The notes under the pieces are model-generated. The model did no database searches, was not told the origin of the DNA, and saw nothing but the letters and a program-made list of their open reading frames with translations. Positions 1-5,901 of a stretch of 6,647 bases of DNA are shown one piece after another (the first letter of the stretch is position 1; each line of letters starts with the position of its first letter). Made by a program: the position numbers and the translations under genes. Location of the stretch: assembly GCA_012518475.1 (NCBI GenBank), contig JAAYSB010000043.1, positions 1 to 6,647 of the forward strand. The letters are read 5' to 3'. Source of the DNA: Intrasporangiaceae bacterium (GTDB taxonomy: Bacteria > Actinomycetota > Actinomycetes > Actinomycetales > Dermatophilaceae).

Positions 1-79
1 CCGCCATGAGCGAGAACTCGACCATGACGAAGAAGGCACTGCCGATGATGAGCAGGGTCGTGATGAGCACGGTGACCAT
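1..79 (-). CDS. CNNM/HlyC/CorC-family membrane protein, N-terminal fragment (second of a tandem pair)
   Basis: Only the first 26 codons are in the window; the gene runs off the left edge. Translation from the ATG at 79 gives one strongly hydrophobic helix (MVTVLITTLLIIGSAFFVMV) followed by EFSLMA. This is how the first transmembrane segment of a DUF21/CNNM domain begins, and it parallels the AQEFAYLAV stretch of the complete neighbour. The start is firm: the ATG overlaps the TGA of the upstream CNNM gene by one base (TGATG), and AGGGGGAG lies 6 bases before it. Tandem pairs of non-identical CNNM proteins are common in actinobacteria. The family includes the Mg2+/Co2+-efflux proteins CorC/MpfA and CNNM, so a membrane role in divalent-cation handling is likely. 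Domains after the first helix cannot be seen. Confidence 0.8.
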   Translation of the reverse strand, partial: MVTVLITTLLIIGSAFFVMVEFSLMA

Positions 80-1494
80 CAGTGGCTCCCCCTGTGGTCC
101 TGGCGACGCTGGATCTCGGGGTCGTCGTCCTGGAAGGAGCGCTCCTGCTCGTGCAGGCTCAGCCGCAGGCGGGCCGGCACGTAGTTCTCCACCTCGAGGA
201 TCTCGGCCTCCACCCAGCGGCGTGGCGGCGTCGAGAACGCGAGCAGGTCCTCAGAGTCCTCGGGCAGGTCGATCTCCACCTTGTCCCCGACCTCGGGAAG
301 GCCACCGACCCGCTCGATGACGAGCCCGCCGATCGTCTCCTTGTCCCCCTCCGGCAGGTCGATGTCGAGCTCGTCGGCAACCTCGTCGATGTGCAGGTCG
401 CCACCGACGATCCATCCCTCGGGGGTCTCCTCGACGAAGTAGTCGGGCTCGCCGTCGTCGTGCTCGTCCTCGATCTGGCCGACGATCTCCTCGGCGAGGT
501 CCTCCATCGTGACGATGCCGATGAAGGTGCCGTACTCGTCGACGACGCACGCGAGCCGGGATGTGCCCTGCATCTGGCGGGCAGCGTCCGGGAGCGAGGT
601 GACGTCGGAGAGAACGAGCGGCTTGCGCACATGGTCGGCGATCGGCTCGGTGGACTCCGGGTCGAGGCCGAGGATGTCGACGAGGTGGGCGATGCCGACG
701 ATTCGGTCGTCGTCGCCGATGACGGGATAGCGCGTGTGGTCGTGGGTCATGAGGTCGCGGACCTCGGCGACGGTGTCGTCGGCGCGCACGAAGTCGACCC
801 GGCTGCGCGGGATCATCGCGTGGTCGACGTCGCGGGTCGGGAAGTCGATGATCCGCTCGAGGAGCTCGGCCAGCTCGACGTCGAGCTCACCCTGTTCGGC
901 GGACTGGGTGACGACGTGGACGAGGTCGGCGGGGCTCGCGGCCTGCTCGACGTCGTGGACCGGCTGCTGGCCGAAGAGGCGGAGCAGTGCCTCGGCGGCA
1001 CGGTCGAAGATCCAGATCAGCGGCCCGAAGATCAGGAGGTAGAGCCGCGTCGAGGGCGCCAACCAGCGGGAGACCTTGTCCGGCTCGGCGATCGCATAGT
1101 TCTTCGGGTACAGCTCACCGAACAGCATCTGGACCAACGTGGAGAAGGTCAGGGCGAGCAGACCCCCGACGGCGACTGCCATTCCGGTGGACAGCGCCCC
1201 CTCCATGATCGATCCGAGGGCCGCGCCGATGAGCGGCTCGGCCACATAGCCGACGAGCAGACCGGTGACGGTGATCCCGAGCTGGGCCCCCGAGAGCATG
1301 AACGAGGTCCGTCGGGTGATGGCGAGGACGGACTTGGCCTTCTCCCCCTCCGGTCCGCCCGCCGCGGAGCGCGCCTGCAGGCGGGTCCGGTCGACGGCGA
1401 GATAGGCGAACTCCTGGGCCACGAAGTACCCGGTGAGGACGGTGATGAGGAAGACGACGACGACGCCGAGGGCGATCGAGACGGCGATGCTCAT
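79..1494 (-). CDS. CNNM/HlyC/CorC-family transporter-like protein (DUF21-CBS-CBS-CorC_HlyC)
   Basis: 471-residue integral membrane protein of the family often annotated 'hemolysin family protein'. Characterised members (CorC, MpfA, CNNM) are linked to Mg2+/Co2+ export; haemolysis is a historical label. Order of parts: DUF21 membrane domain with helices near residues 3-27, 65-93, 104-124 and 151-171, including the conserved GELYPK at 126-131; CBS 1 from MIPR at 227 to about 275; CBS 2 about 288-345 with VVDEYGTFIGIVTMEDL; acidic stretch IEDEHDDGEPD at 341-351; C-terminal CorC_HlyC domain about 352-440. CBS pairs in this family bind adenine nucleotides and gate transport. Length is normal and nothing is missing. 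The ATG at 1494 overlaps the TGA of the F420-type gene (ATGA) and has GGAG 6 bases upstream. Its own TGA overlaps the next CNNM start. The transported ion is not readable from sequence. Confidence 0.93.
   Translation of the reverse strand: MSIAVSIALGVVVVFLITVLTGYFVAQEFAYLAVDRTRLQARSAAGGPEGEKAKSVLAITRRTSFMLSGAQLGITVTGLLVGYVAEPLIGAALGSIMEGALSTGMAVAVGGLLALTFSTLVQMLFGELYPKNYAIAEPDKVSRWLAPSTRLYLLIFGPLIWIFDRAAEALLRLFGQQPVHDVEQAASPADLVHVVTQSAEQGELDVELAELLERIIDFPTRDVDHAMIPRSRVDFVRADDTVAEVRDLMTHDHTRYPVIGDDDRIVGIAHLVDILGLDPESTEPIADHVRKPLVLSDVTSLPDAARQMQGTSRLACVVDEYGTFIGIVTMEDLAEEIVGQIEDEHDDGEPDYFVEETPEGWIVGGDLHIDEVADELDIDLPEGDKETIGGLVIERVGGLPEVGDKVEIDLPEDSEDLLAFSTPPRRWVEAEILEVENYVPARLRLSLHEQERSFQDDDPEIQRRQDHRGSH
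86..93 (-). promoter_or_regulatory. Ribosome binding site of the second CNNM gene
   Basis: On the minus strand AGGGGGAG lies 6 bases before the ATG at 79, inside the last codons of the upstream gene. With the TGATG overlap it supports translational coupling and fixes the start. Confidence 0.7.
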
Positions 1495-1958
1495 GCGCGG
1501 CTCCGGCCCTCCGGGGCATCGGCGGCGTTCTCAGCGACGGGATCGTCCTCGAGGGTCATCGCGATCCCGGCCCGCGTGGCATACCGCGGGTTGAGACGCA
1601 TGATGAGGCCCTCCGCGGCGGCGAAGGCGTGGTACCACCAGCCGTACTTGTCGCCGATGGCGCGCTTGACCGCGCGCACCTCCTCAGGCGACTCGAGAAG
1701 CCGGGCCGTCCCCGCATACCGAGGCGTTCCGGGCTCGACCCGTCCGCGCATGTCACAGACCTGGACCTCGACCCGCGGGTCCCGGCGTAGGCGCTTGACC
1801 TTCCACGAGTCGGCGAGGGTGACAAAGACAAGCTCCCCGGGCCGGAACGGCTCGCCGGGGAGCGCGGGCGCGACCCAGACAGGCGTCGCAACAGGGTTGC
1901 CGGTGCGTTTGAAGGTGGTCAGCGAGATGTACTTCGCGGACCTGACGGTATGACCCAC
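1491..1958 (-). CDS. PPOX-class F420-dependent oxidoreductase (Rv2061-like)
   Basis: 155-residue protein of the pyridoxamine-phosphate-oxidase-like split-barrel fold, in the actinobacterial group that uses the deazaflavin F420. Visible signs: YISLTTFKRTG near residue 10, PVATPVWVA at 22-30, ADSWKVKRLRRDPRVEVQVC at 49-68 (the cofactor-phosphate-binding signature of this group), RGRVEPG at 71-77, and a C-terminal RYATRAGI. Such proteins are cytosolic and reduce varied substrates with F420H2; some only bind other cofactors. The substrate here is unknown. The frame stays open as far as 2243, but the upstream part runs over the next gene in the same direction and is compositionally odd. GTG at 1958 gives the usual family N-terminus starting just before the first strand, and no Shine-Dalgarno sequence is present. 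The gene ends by ATGA overlap into the CNNM gene, so the three probably form one operon. Confidence 0.88.
   Translation of the reverse strand: MGHTVRSAKYISLTTFKRTGNPVATPVWVAPALPGEPFRPGELVFVTLADSWKVKRLRRDPRVEVQVCDMRGRVEPGTPRYAGTARLLESPEEVRAVKRAIGDKYGWWYHAFAAAEGLIMRLNPRYATRAGIAMTLEDDPVAENAADAPEGRSRA
1501..1504 (-). promoter_or_regulatory. Ribosome binding site of the complete CNNM gene
   Basis: GGAG on the minus strand, 6 bases before the ATG at 1494 and within the end of the upstream reading frame. It supports this start and coupled translation through the ATGA overlap. Confidence 0.65.
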
Positions 1959-1970
1959 AGGGATACTGTA
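1959..1970 (-). promoter_or_regulatory. Putative leaderless promoter for the F420-type oxidoreductase operon
   Basis: On the minus strand TACAGT (1965-1970), a good TANNNT -10 hexamer, is followed by 6 bases and then the GTG at 1958. This would place transcription initiation at the start codon itself. No convincing -35 element is seen. The whole spacer to the upstream stop codon is 28 bases, so read-through from the upstream gene is also possible. Confidence 0.45.
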
Positions 1971-1986
1971 CGAGAGATCGCAGGTC

Positions 1987-3123
1987 CTATACGAATGGCG
2001 TGTGGGCGTCCCGCCAGCTGATTCTGCGGACGTCGTATGCCTCGCAGGCGCTGCGCAGGTCCGGCCAGACGGTCCCCTCGTTGCGCAGGACGATGCCCTC
2101 CGGCGTGACGAGGCCGCTCGCGATGACCGTGAGCGGCGTGGGACCGCGGCCGAGGAGTGTGGTCGCCAGCTCGACCTGAGAGCCGCCCGAGGCGGTGATG
2201 AAGGTCGTCGTCGGCAGCACCGGTCTGCCGAAGCCGTAGGCATAGAGCAGGACCCGCTTCTCCCTCGCCAGGTCGATCGTCAGGGAGAGATCGGTCTGGG
2301 CGGCCTCGAAGCCGGTGTTCCGCCGCGCGGCGAACAGCCGCCGGGCGTTCTTCGTCACGAAAGCCGTTGCGCCGCTCGGCTGCTCGGTCACGGCTCCGAT
2401 GCGCGCTGCATACCCCTTGGGCAGGGCGAGGCGGGCCCGGATCGTGGCGGACCGGTCGGTGCCGCGCGGAATGAGGACGACCGGGTCCCGGTGCGGCTGG
2501 AGGAAGCTGCGGCCGTGTTCATACGCGGGCCGCGTGGGGACCGACTGCGGGGCGACCGGGCGACGAGGTGCGGGCGGGGTCGCTCCGACGTCGAGGTCGT
2601 TCGTGCGGCTGATCTCGGCGAACCTCTCGCGCAGGAACCGGGCCTGGATGACCAGGGCGCGCTCGTCGTGCTCGTTCTCGGCCCGCTCGATGTGGGAGGC
2701 GACGTCGAAGAGCAGGCGGAACTGGGTGAGGAGCAGCTCCTGGGCGGGGGCGTGCGGGCCCCTTCGGGTCGAGGCGACATAGGCGTCGATGCTCTCCGGG
2801 ACGTACTTTCCGAGCAGGTCCCGCAGGGCGGGGCTCATCGGATCCCCGAGCGGTGGTGCGGTGTCGGTGATGGCCCGGCCGAGGACCAGCGCCTCGACGG
2901 GGAGTGAGCCGGCGAGCGCGTTGAGCCGGGTGACGATGTCGTGCCCAGCGCGGCGGACCGGCGGCTTCATCGGGTCGCCGTGGGCGCGGTCGGCGACGAC
3001 CTCTTGAGCGGTCCACCCACGGTAGTCGCGCTCCACCCGGCGGGCGGTGACCTTCTCGGCGAGCTGACGCACGCCGGTGACCACCTCGGCAGGGGTGCGC
3101 GGCAGGGTGGGGCGGGACGGCAT
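1987..3123 (-). CDS. Hypothetical two-domain protein, function unknown
   Basis: 378 residues, no signal peptide and no membrane helix, so probably cytosolic. I do not recognise the family. Three parts are visible. Residues 1-178 are charged and helical, with a run around 100-170 (LRDLLGKYVPESIDAYV, LLLTQFRLLFDVASHIERAE, LVIQARFLRERFAEI) resembling helical bundles of other uncharacterised actinobacterial proteins. A Pro-rich linker follows at about 181-200. The C-terminal part, about 213-378, is rich in beta-strand-forming stretches (VVLIPRG, ATIRARLALP, LSLTIDL, RVLLYAYGFG, LTVIASGLV). There is no catalytic motif, Walker box or cysteine cluster. The ATG at 3123 is the first start and fits a leaderless promoter just upstream. 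It stands divergent from idi and upstream of the F420/CNNM operon in the same direction, but this proximity is weak evidence for function. Confidence 0.85.
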   Translation of the reverse strand: MPSRPTLPRTPAEVVTGVRQLAEKVTARRVERDYRGWTAQEVVADRAHGDPMKPPVRRAGHDIVTRLNALAGSLPVEALVLGRAITDTAPPLGDPMSPALRDLLGKYVPESIDAYVASTRRGPHAPAQELLLTQFRLLFDVASHIERAENEHDERALVIQARFLRERFAEISRTNDLDVGATPPAPRRPVAPQSVPTRPAYEHGRSFLQPHRDPVVLIPRGTDRSATIRARLALPKGYAARIGAVTEQPSGATAFVTKNARRLFAARRNTGFEAAQTDLSLTIDLAREKRVLLYAYGFGRPVLPTTTFITASGGSQVELATTLLGRGPTPLTVIASGLVTPEGIVLRNEGTVWPDLRSACEAYDVRRISWRDAHTPFV

Positions 3124-3136
3124 ACCTCTCAGGTTA
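3124..3136 (-). promoter_or_regulatory. Putative leaderless promoter of the hypothetical gene
   Basis: On the minus strand TAACCT (3131-3136) is followed by 7 bases (GAGAGGT) and the ATG at 3123. The GAGAGG lies only one base from the ATG, too close for a normal Shine-Dalgarno, which favours a leaderless start. The -10 hexamer sits 11 bp from the opposing -10 of idi. Confidence 0.45.
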
Positions 3137-3147
3137 TGCGACGGTGC

Positions 3148-3160
3148 TAGCGTCGCCGAC
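3148..3160 (+). promoter_or_regulatory. Putative leaderless promoter of idi
   Basis: TAGCGT (3148-3153) followed by 7 bases and the GTG at 3161. No Shine-Dalgarno is present. Any -35 contact would fall near 3125-3130, inside the 5' end of the divergent promoter, so the two promoters physically overlap. Confidence 0.42.
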
Positions 3161-3805
3161 GTGAGTGCACCCCGCCGGACCGACCCGGATCAGCCAGTTG
3201 AGTCACCCGAGCCGCTCCAGTGGAACGACGACGACGTCGTCCTCCTGGCTGAGGACGGGTCCGCGCTCGGGGTCGACAGCAAGTCGGCGATCCACCACGC
3301 CGAGACCCCGCTGCACCTCGCGTTCTCGTGCTACATCTTCGACGCCGACGACCGGCTACTCGTCACTCAGCGGGCCCTCGGCAAACCGAGCTTCCCCGGG
3401 GTCGTGACGAACTCGTGCTGCGGGCACCCCCTGCCCGGGGAGCCGCTCGAGCGGGCGGTCCGGCGCCGCGCCCTCGGCGAGCTGGGGCTCTCGGTCGACT
3501 CCCTCTGGCTCGTCCTGCCGGAGTTCCGCTATCGGGCGGTCTCGGCCACCGGGATGGTCGAGAACGAGATCTGTCCGGTGTATGCCGCGCGCACCGCTGA
3601 CGAGGAGCTCGCCCTCGACCCGACCGAGGTGGAGCGTGCCGAGTGGGTGCCGTGGGTCGAGTTCGCGGAGTCGGTCGCCGACGGATCACGGGTGGTGTCG
3701 ACGTGGTGCACCGAGCAAGTGCCTCGGCTTCTCACCCTCGGCCCCCGCCCCGCCGACTGGCCGGCCGCCGACCCCGCCCTGCTGCCGCCCGCCGCCCGCC
3801 TCTAG
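3161..3805 (+). CDS. idi: Isopentenyl-diphosphate delta-isomerase, type I
   Basis: 214-residue Nudix-fold enzyme that interconverts isopentenyl and dimethylallyl diphosphate, balancing the two C5 units for isoprenoids such as carotenoids, menaquinone and polyprenyl carriers. The full active site is visible: metal-ligand histidines H45 and H52 in HHAETPLHLAFS; TNSCCGHP at 83-90 with catalytic Cys87 and ligand His89; the Nudix-like GEPLERAVRRRALGELG at 93-109 with Glu107; and GMVENEICPV at 131-140 with metal ligand Glu134 and catalytic Glu136. The C-terminal end is Pro/Ala-rich. Length matches bacterial type I enzymes (about 180-220). The frame is open back to an ATG at 3077, but that start would overlap the divergent gene, so GTG at 3161, just after a -10-like hexamer, is preferred. 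It stands alone, not in a visible isoprenoid cluster. Confidence 0.96.
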   Translation: MSAPRRTDPDQPVESPEPLQWNDDDVVLLAEDGSALGVDSKSAIHHAETPLHLAFSCYIFDADDRLLVTQRALGKPSFPGVVTNSCCGHPLPGEPLERAVRRRALGELGLSVDSLWLVLPEFRYRAVSATGMVENEICPVYAARTADEELALDPTEVERAEWVPWVEFAESVADGSRVVSTWCTEQVPRLLTLGPRPADWPAADPALLPPAARL

Positions 3806-3868
3806 CTTCCTCCCTAGGGAAGGAACCTTCGACCTCGGACCGGACATGTTCTGATCCGAAGTGCTGGG
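3806..3868. terminator. Convergent intergenic spacer with imperfect hairpins, possible bidirectional terminator
   Basis: The 63 bases between the stop codons of idi (plus) and ppk2 (minus) contain overlapping inverted repeats: 3807-3825 (TTCCTCCC / GGGA-AGGAA with one bulged A), 3819-3830 (GAAGG-AA-CCTTC) and 3835-3859 (TCGGA / TCCGA). No T-tract follows any of them, so this is at best a weak or Rho-assisted terminator. The convergent position makes termination here plausible. Confidence 0.3.
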
Positions 3869-4765
3869 TCAGTCTCCCTCGGCGACCTTGGCGCGCTTGA
3901 CGATGCGGTCGTCAGCGGGGAAGACGACCGAGGTGTCCTTGCCGGCGTAGTCGAACTGGTCGAGGAAGGCCCGCAGGGCATTGATCCGGCCGCGCTTCTT
4001 GTCGTTGGACTTCACCGTCAGCCACGGCGCGTACTTCTTGTCCGTGAGCTCGAACATCGCCTCCTTCGCTGCGGTGTAGTCCTCCCACCTGTCGAGCGAC
4101 TCGAGGTCCATGGGCGAGAGCTTCCAGCGTCGCACCGGGTCGAGCTGGCGGATCGCGAAGCGGGTGCGCTGCTCGTCCTGGGTGACCGAGAACCACAGCT
4201 TGGTCACGGTGGTGCCCGACTCGATGAGCATCCGCTCGAAGGTGGGTGCCTGCCGCATGAAGACGTCGTACTCGTCGTCGGTGCAGAAGCCCATGACCCG
4301 CTCCACACCGGCCCGGTTGTACCAGGAGCGGTCGAACAGGACGATCTCCCCGGCGGTGGGCAGCCGCTGGATGTAGCGCTGGAAGTACCACTGACCGGCC
4401 TCGGTGTCGGACGGCTTGTTCAGCGCCACGACCCGTGCGGCACGCGGGTTGAGGTGCTCCATGAACCGCTTGATCGTGCCACCCTTGCCGGCGGCATCGC
4501 GCCCCTCGAAGACGACGACGTGCTTGAGTCCCTCGTCCTGAGTCCAGTACTGGAACTTGAGCAGCTCGACCTGGAGCTTGTACTTCTCCTGCTCGTAGTC
4601 CTCGCGGTCGAGGAGCTCGTCATAGGGATAGTCCTCGCGCCACGTCTCGACCGCGTTGCCGTCCGGCTTGAGCAGCACCGCGTCCTCCCCCTCGCGGTTG
4701 CCGACCTGGTATCCCTCCTTCTTGAGCGAGTCGATGTACTCCCGCAGCCCCATCTTCTGGGTCAT
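3869..4765 (-). CDS. ppk2: Polyphosphate kinase 2, class I
   Basis: 298-residue PPK2 enzyme, which transfers phosphate between polyphosphate and nucleotides; class I members mainly use polyphosphate to phosphorylate nucleoside diphosphates (ADP or GDP). Cytosolic, P-loop kinase fold. Visible: N-terminal helical part at 1-80; Walker A EGRDAAGKGGTIKRF at 87-101; NKPSDTEAGQWYFQRY at 116-131; Walker B IVLFDRSWYNRAGVERVMGF at 141-160 with Asp145 and Arg146; lid region about 199-238 (RTRFAIRQLDP, KLSPMDLESLDRWEDY); and a closing motif YAPWLTVKSNDKKRGRINAL at 245-264. Length is normal for a single PPK2 domain. The frame is open far upstream through the M14 gene, but the ATG at 4765 gives the expected N-terminus, overlaps the M14 stop (ATGA) and has GGAG 5 bases upstream. 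Very probably co-transcribed with the M14 gene. Confidence 0.95.
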   Translation of the reverse strand: MTQKMGLREYIDSLKKEGYQVGNREGEDAVLLKPDGNAVETWREDYPYDELLDREDYEQEKYKLQVELLKFQYWTQDEGLKHVVVFEGRDAAGKGGTIKRFMEHLNPRAARVVALNKPSDTEAGQWYFQRYIQRLPTAGEIVLFDRSWYNRAGVERVMGFCTDDEYDVFMRQAPTFERMLIESGTTVTKLWFSVTQDEQRTRFAIRQLDPVRRWKLSPMDLESLDRWEDYTAAKEAMFELTDKKYAPWLTVKSNDKKRGRINALRAFLDQFDYAGKDTSVVFPADDRIVKRAKVAEGD

Positions 4766-5823
4766 GGCTTCTCCGTCTCGTCCGTGGCCGCCGGGCCTCC
4801 GGCCGCCGTCTCCACATCTCTGCTTCCCGAGTCTGCCAGCACCGGATCGGGCTCCTCGACCTCGCCCACGTGCACGATCGCGTCGCCCCGGTTCACGAGC
4901 GGTGCCTGGGTCAGTCCGATGACGACACCGCCTCGGTCCGCGCGCACAAGGCGCAGCGTGCGGCCGAAGGAGTTGGTCAGGGTTCCGAGCCGGTCGCCCT
5001 CGCGGACGACGTCGCCGAGCTTGACCTCGGTATGCAGGATCCCGGTCCGCGTCGCTCGCACCCACCCGCTGCGGCGGGTGACGAGGATCGGATCCTCCGG
5101 CACCGGTGGCGCCGCATCGATCATGTCGAGGTGGTGGAGAAGCCGTAGGACGCCGTGGACACCGGCATCGATGGCCCACGGGTCGAAGCGCCACGCCTCG
5201 CCGCCCTCATAGAGCAGCACCCGGGCGCCCCGCTCCCGGGCGGCGAACCGGAGCGACCCGTCGCGCAGTCTGGCGTGGTACATCAGCGGCGCATGGAAGG
5301 CCTCTGCAAGGGCCCGGGTCTCGGGATCGTCGAGGTCACAACGGATCTGGGGCAGGTTGGAGCGCCGGTCCGAACCGGTGTGCAGGTCGATCCCGACATC
5401 ACACTTGGCTACGACCTCGGTCATCATCAGGTGCGCGATCCGGCTCGCGAGGGAGCCGCGGGGGGACCCGGGGAAGCTGCGGTTGAGGTCCCGGCGGTCC
5501 GGCAGATAGCGGTCACCGCTCGTGAAGCCGAAGACGTTGACGATGGGGACGGCGATGACCGTGCCCCGCAGTGTCTTCGGGGAGAGCCTGGCCATGACCT
5601 GGCGGATCACCTCGACCCCGACGACCTCGTCGCCGTGGATCGCGGCGTTCATCCACACCGTCGGGCCGTCCTCACGGCCGTGGATGACCCGCACCGGCAG
5701 GCTCACGGTCGCGCCGGTGACCAGGGTGGTGATCGGGATCTCGAGCTCGCGGCTCGAGCCTGGGCGGATCCGCACTCCCCCGGTGCCGAACGACGGGCGC
5801 GGGGTTCGTCGGGCGGCGGTCAC
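4762..5823 (-). CDS. AstE/AspA-family (M14-like) zinc deacylase/carboxypeptidase
   Basis: 353-residue member of the succinylglutamate desuccinylase/aspartoacylase family, zinc hydrolases that cleave an acyl or peptide bond next to a free carboxylate. Visible: HGDE at 63-66 (zinc ligands His63, Glu66), DLNRSFPG at 112-119 (Asn/Arg substrate-carboxylate binding), GIDLHTGS at 144-151 (third ligand His148), and LLYEGGE at 203-209 with Glu206 in the place of the catalytic glutamate. A C-terminal beta domain spans about 250-320 (SGWVRATRTGIL, GDVVREGDRLGTL), followed by an acidic disordered tail. It has no signal peptide. GTG at 5823 is preferred: it follows a TTGGAT hexamer by 6 bases and gives a family-like N-terminus. 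An in-frame ATG at 5880 would add 19 residues read partly from a palindrome. Neighbours (RimK-type ligase and protease) suggest action on glutamate-tailed proteins or small peptides rather than arginine catabolism; substrate unknown. Confidence 0.88.
   Translation of the reverse strand: MTAARRTPRPSFGTGGVRIRPGSSRELEIPITTLVTGATVSLPVRVIHGREDGPTVWMNAAIHGDEVVGVEVIRQVMARLSPKTLRGTVIAVPIVNVFGFTSGDRYLPDRRDLNRSFPGSPRGSLASRIAHLMMTEVVAKCDVGIDLHTGSDRRSNLPQIRCDLDDPETRALAEAFHAPLMYHARLRDGSLRFAARERGARVLLYEGGEAWRFDPWAIDAGVHGVLRLLHHLDMIDAAPPVPEDPILVTRRSGWVRATRTGILHTEVKLGDVVREGDRLGTLTNSFGRTLRLVRADRGGVVIGLTQAPLVNRGDAIVHVGEVEEPDPVLADSGSRDVETAAGGPAATDETEKP
4771..4774 (-). promoter_or_regulatory. Ribosome binding site of ppk2
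   Basis: GGAG on the minus strand, 5 bases before the ATG at 4765 and within the last codons of the M14 gene. It decides the ppk2 start against the much longer open frame. Confidence 0.65.
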
Positions 5824-5835
5824 GTCTCCATCCAA
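5824..5835 (-). promoter_or_regulatory. Putative leaderless promoter of the M14-ppk2 unit
   Basis: On the minus strand TTGGAT (5830-5835) is followed by GGAGAC and the GTG at 5823. The GGAG is only 2 bases from the GTG, too close for usual ribosome binding. No clear -35 element is seen; its expected place is taken by the 20-bp palindrome at 5839-5858. Confidence 0.35.
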
Positions 5836-5838
5836 CCA

Positions 5839-5858
5839 CCTGCCGCAGGTGCGGCAGG
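5839..5858. repeat. Perfect 20-bp palindrome (9-bp arms, 2-base centre)
   Basis: CCTGCCGCA-GG-TGCGGCAGG. It lies 43 bases past the stop of the retropepsin-like protease gene and 15 bases before the preferred GTG of the M14 gene. It could be an operator covering the -35 region of the M14 promoter, or a hairpin attenuating transcription from the upstream gene. No T-tract follows on either strand, which argues against a classical terminator. Confidence 0.6.
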
Positions 5859-5901
5859 ATGGGTCGGGTGAGTCCCGCATACCCCCTGCGCAGACGGACG
5901 G

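Noticed and set aside
82..1953. 623-codon open frame on the plus strand opposite the CNNM and F420-type genes
   Set aside because: The minus strand carries two clear protein families with stop-start overlaps and ribosome binding sites. The plus frame is low-complexity (Val/Asp/Leu/Gly/Arg) and is the expected antisense shadow of GC-rich codon usage.
1959..2243. N-terminal extension of the F420-type oxidoreductase frame up to 2243
   Set aside because: It would overlap the end of the upstream gene by more than 250 bases, is rich in Arg/Ser/Pro, and adds nothing resembling the family. The GTG at 1958 gives the normal N-terminus.
2002..2907. 301-codon plus-strand frame opposite the hypothetical gene
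   Set aside because: Low-complexity antisense shadow with no recognisable domain. The minus frame has balanced composition, a clear domain layout and a promoter-like start.
3077..3160. Longer idi start at the ATG at 3077
   Set aside because: It would overlap the start of the divergent minus-strand gene. The added residues lie outside the conserved domain, and a -10-like hexamer sits just before the GTG at 3161.
3806..3868. Strong intrinsic terminator between idi and ppk2
   Set aside because: Inverted repeats are present but short, partly bulged and not followed by T-tracts, so only a weak possible terminator is listed.
4766..5194. Long N-terminal extension of ppk2 (frame open to 5194)
   Set aside because: It lies inside the coding region of the M14 gene in another frame and is Arg/Pro/Gly-rich. 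The PPK2 N-terminus begins at the ATG at 4765 with a good ribosome binding site.
5155..5871. 238-codon plus-strand frame opposite the M14 gene
   Set aside because: The M14 catalytic motifs are intact on the minus strand; the plus frame is an antisense shadow without a ribosome binding site.
5824..5880. M14 start at the ATG at 5880, adding 19 residues with a CRTC motif
   Set aside because: The Cys-x-x-Cys comes from the two arms of the palindrome, the G-rich stretch is only 1 base from that ATG, and homologous N-termini begin near the GTG at 5823. Not fully excluded.
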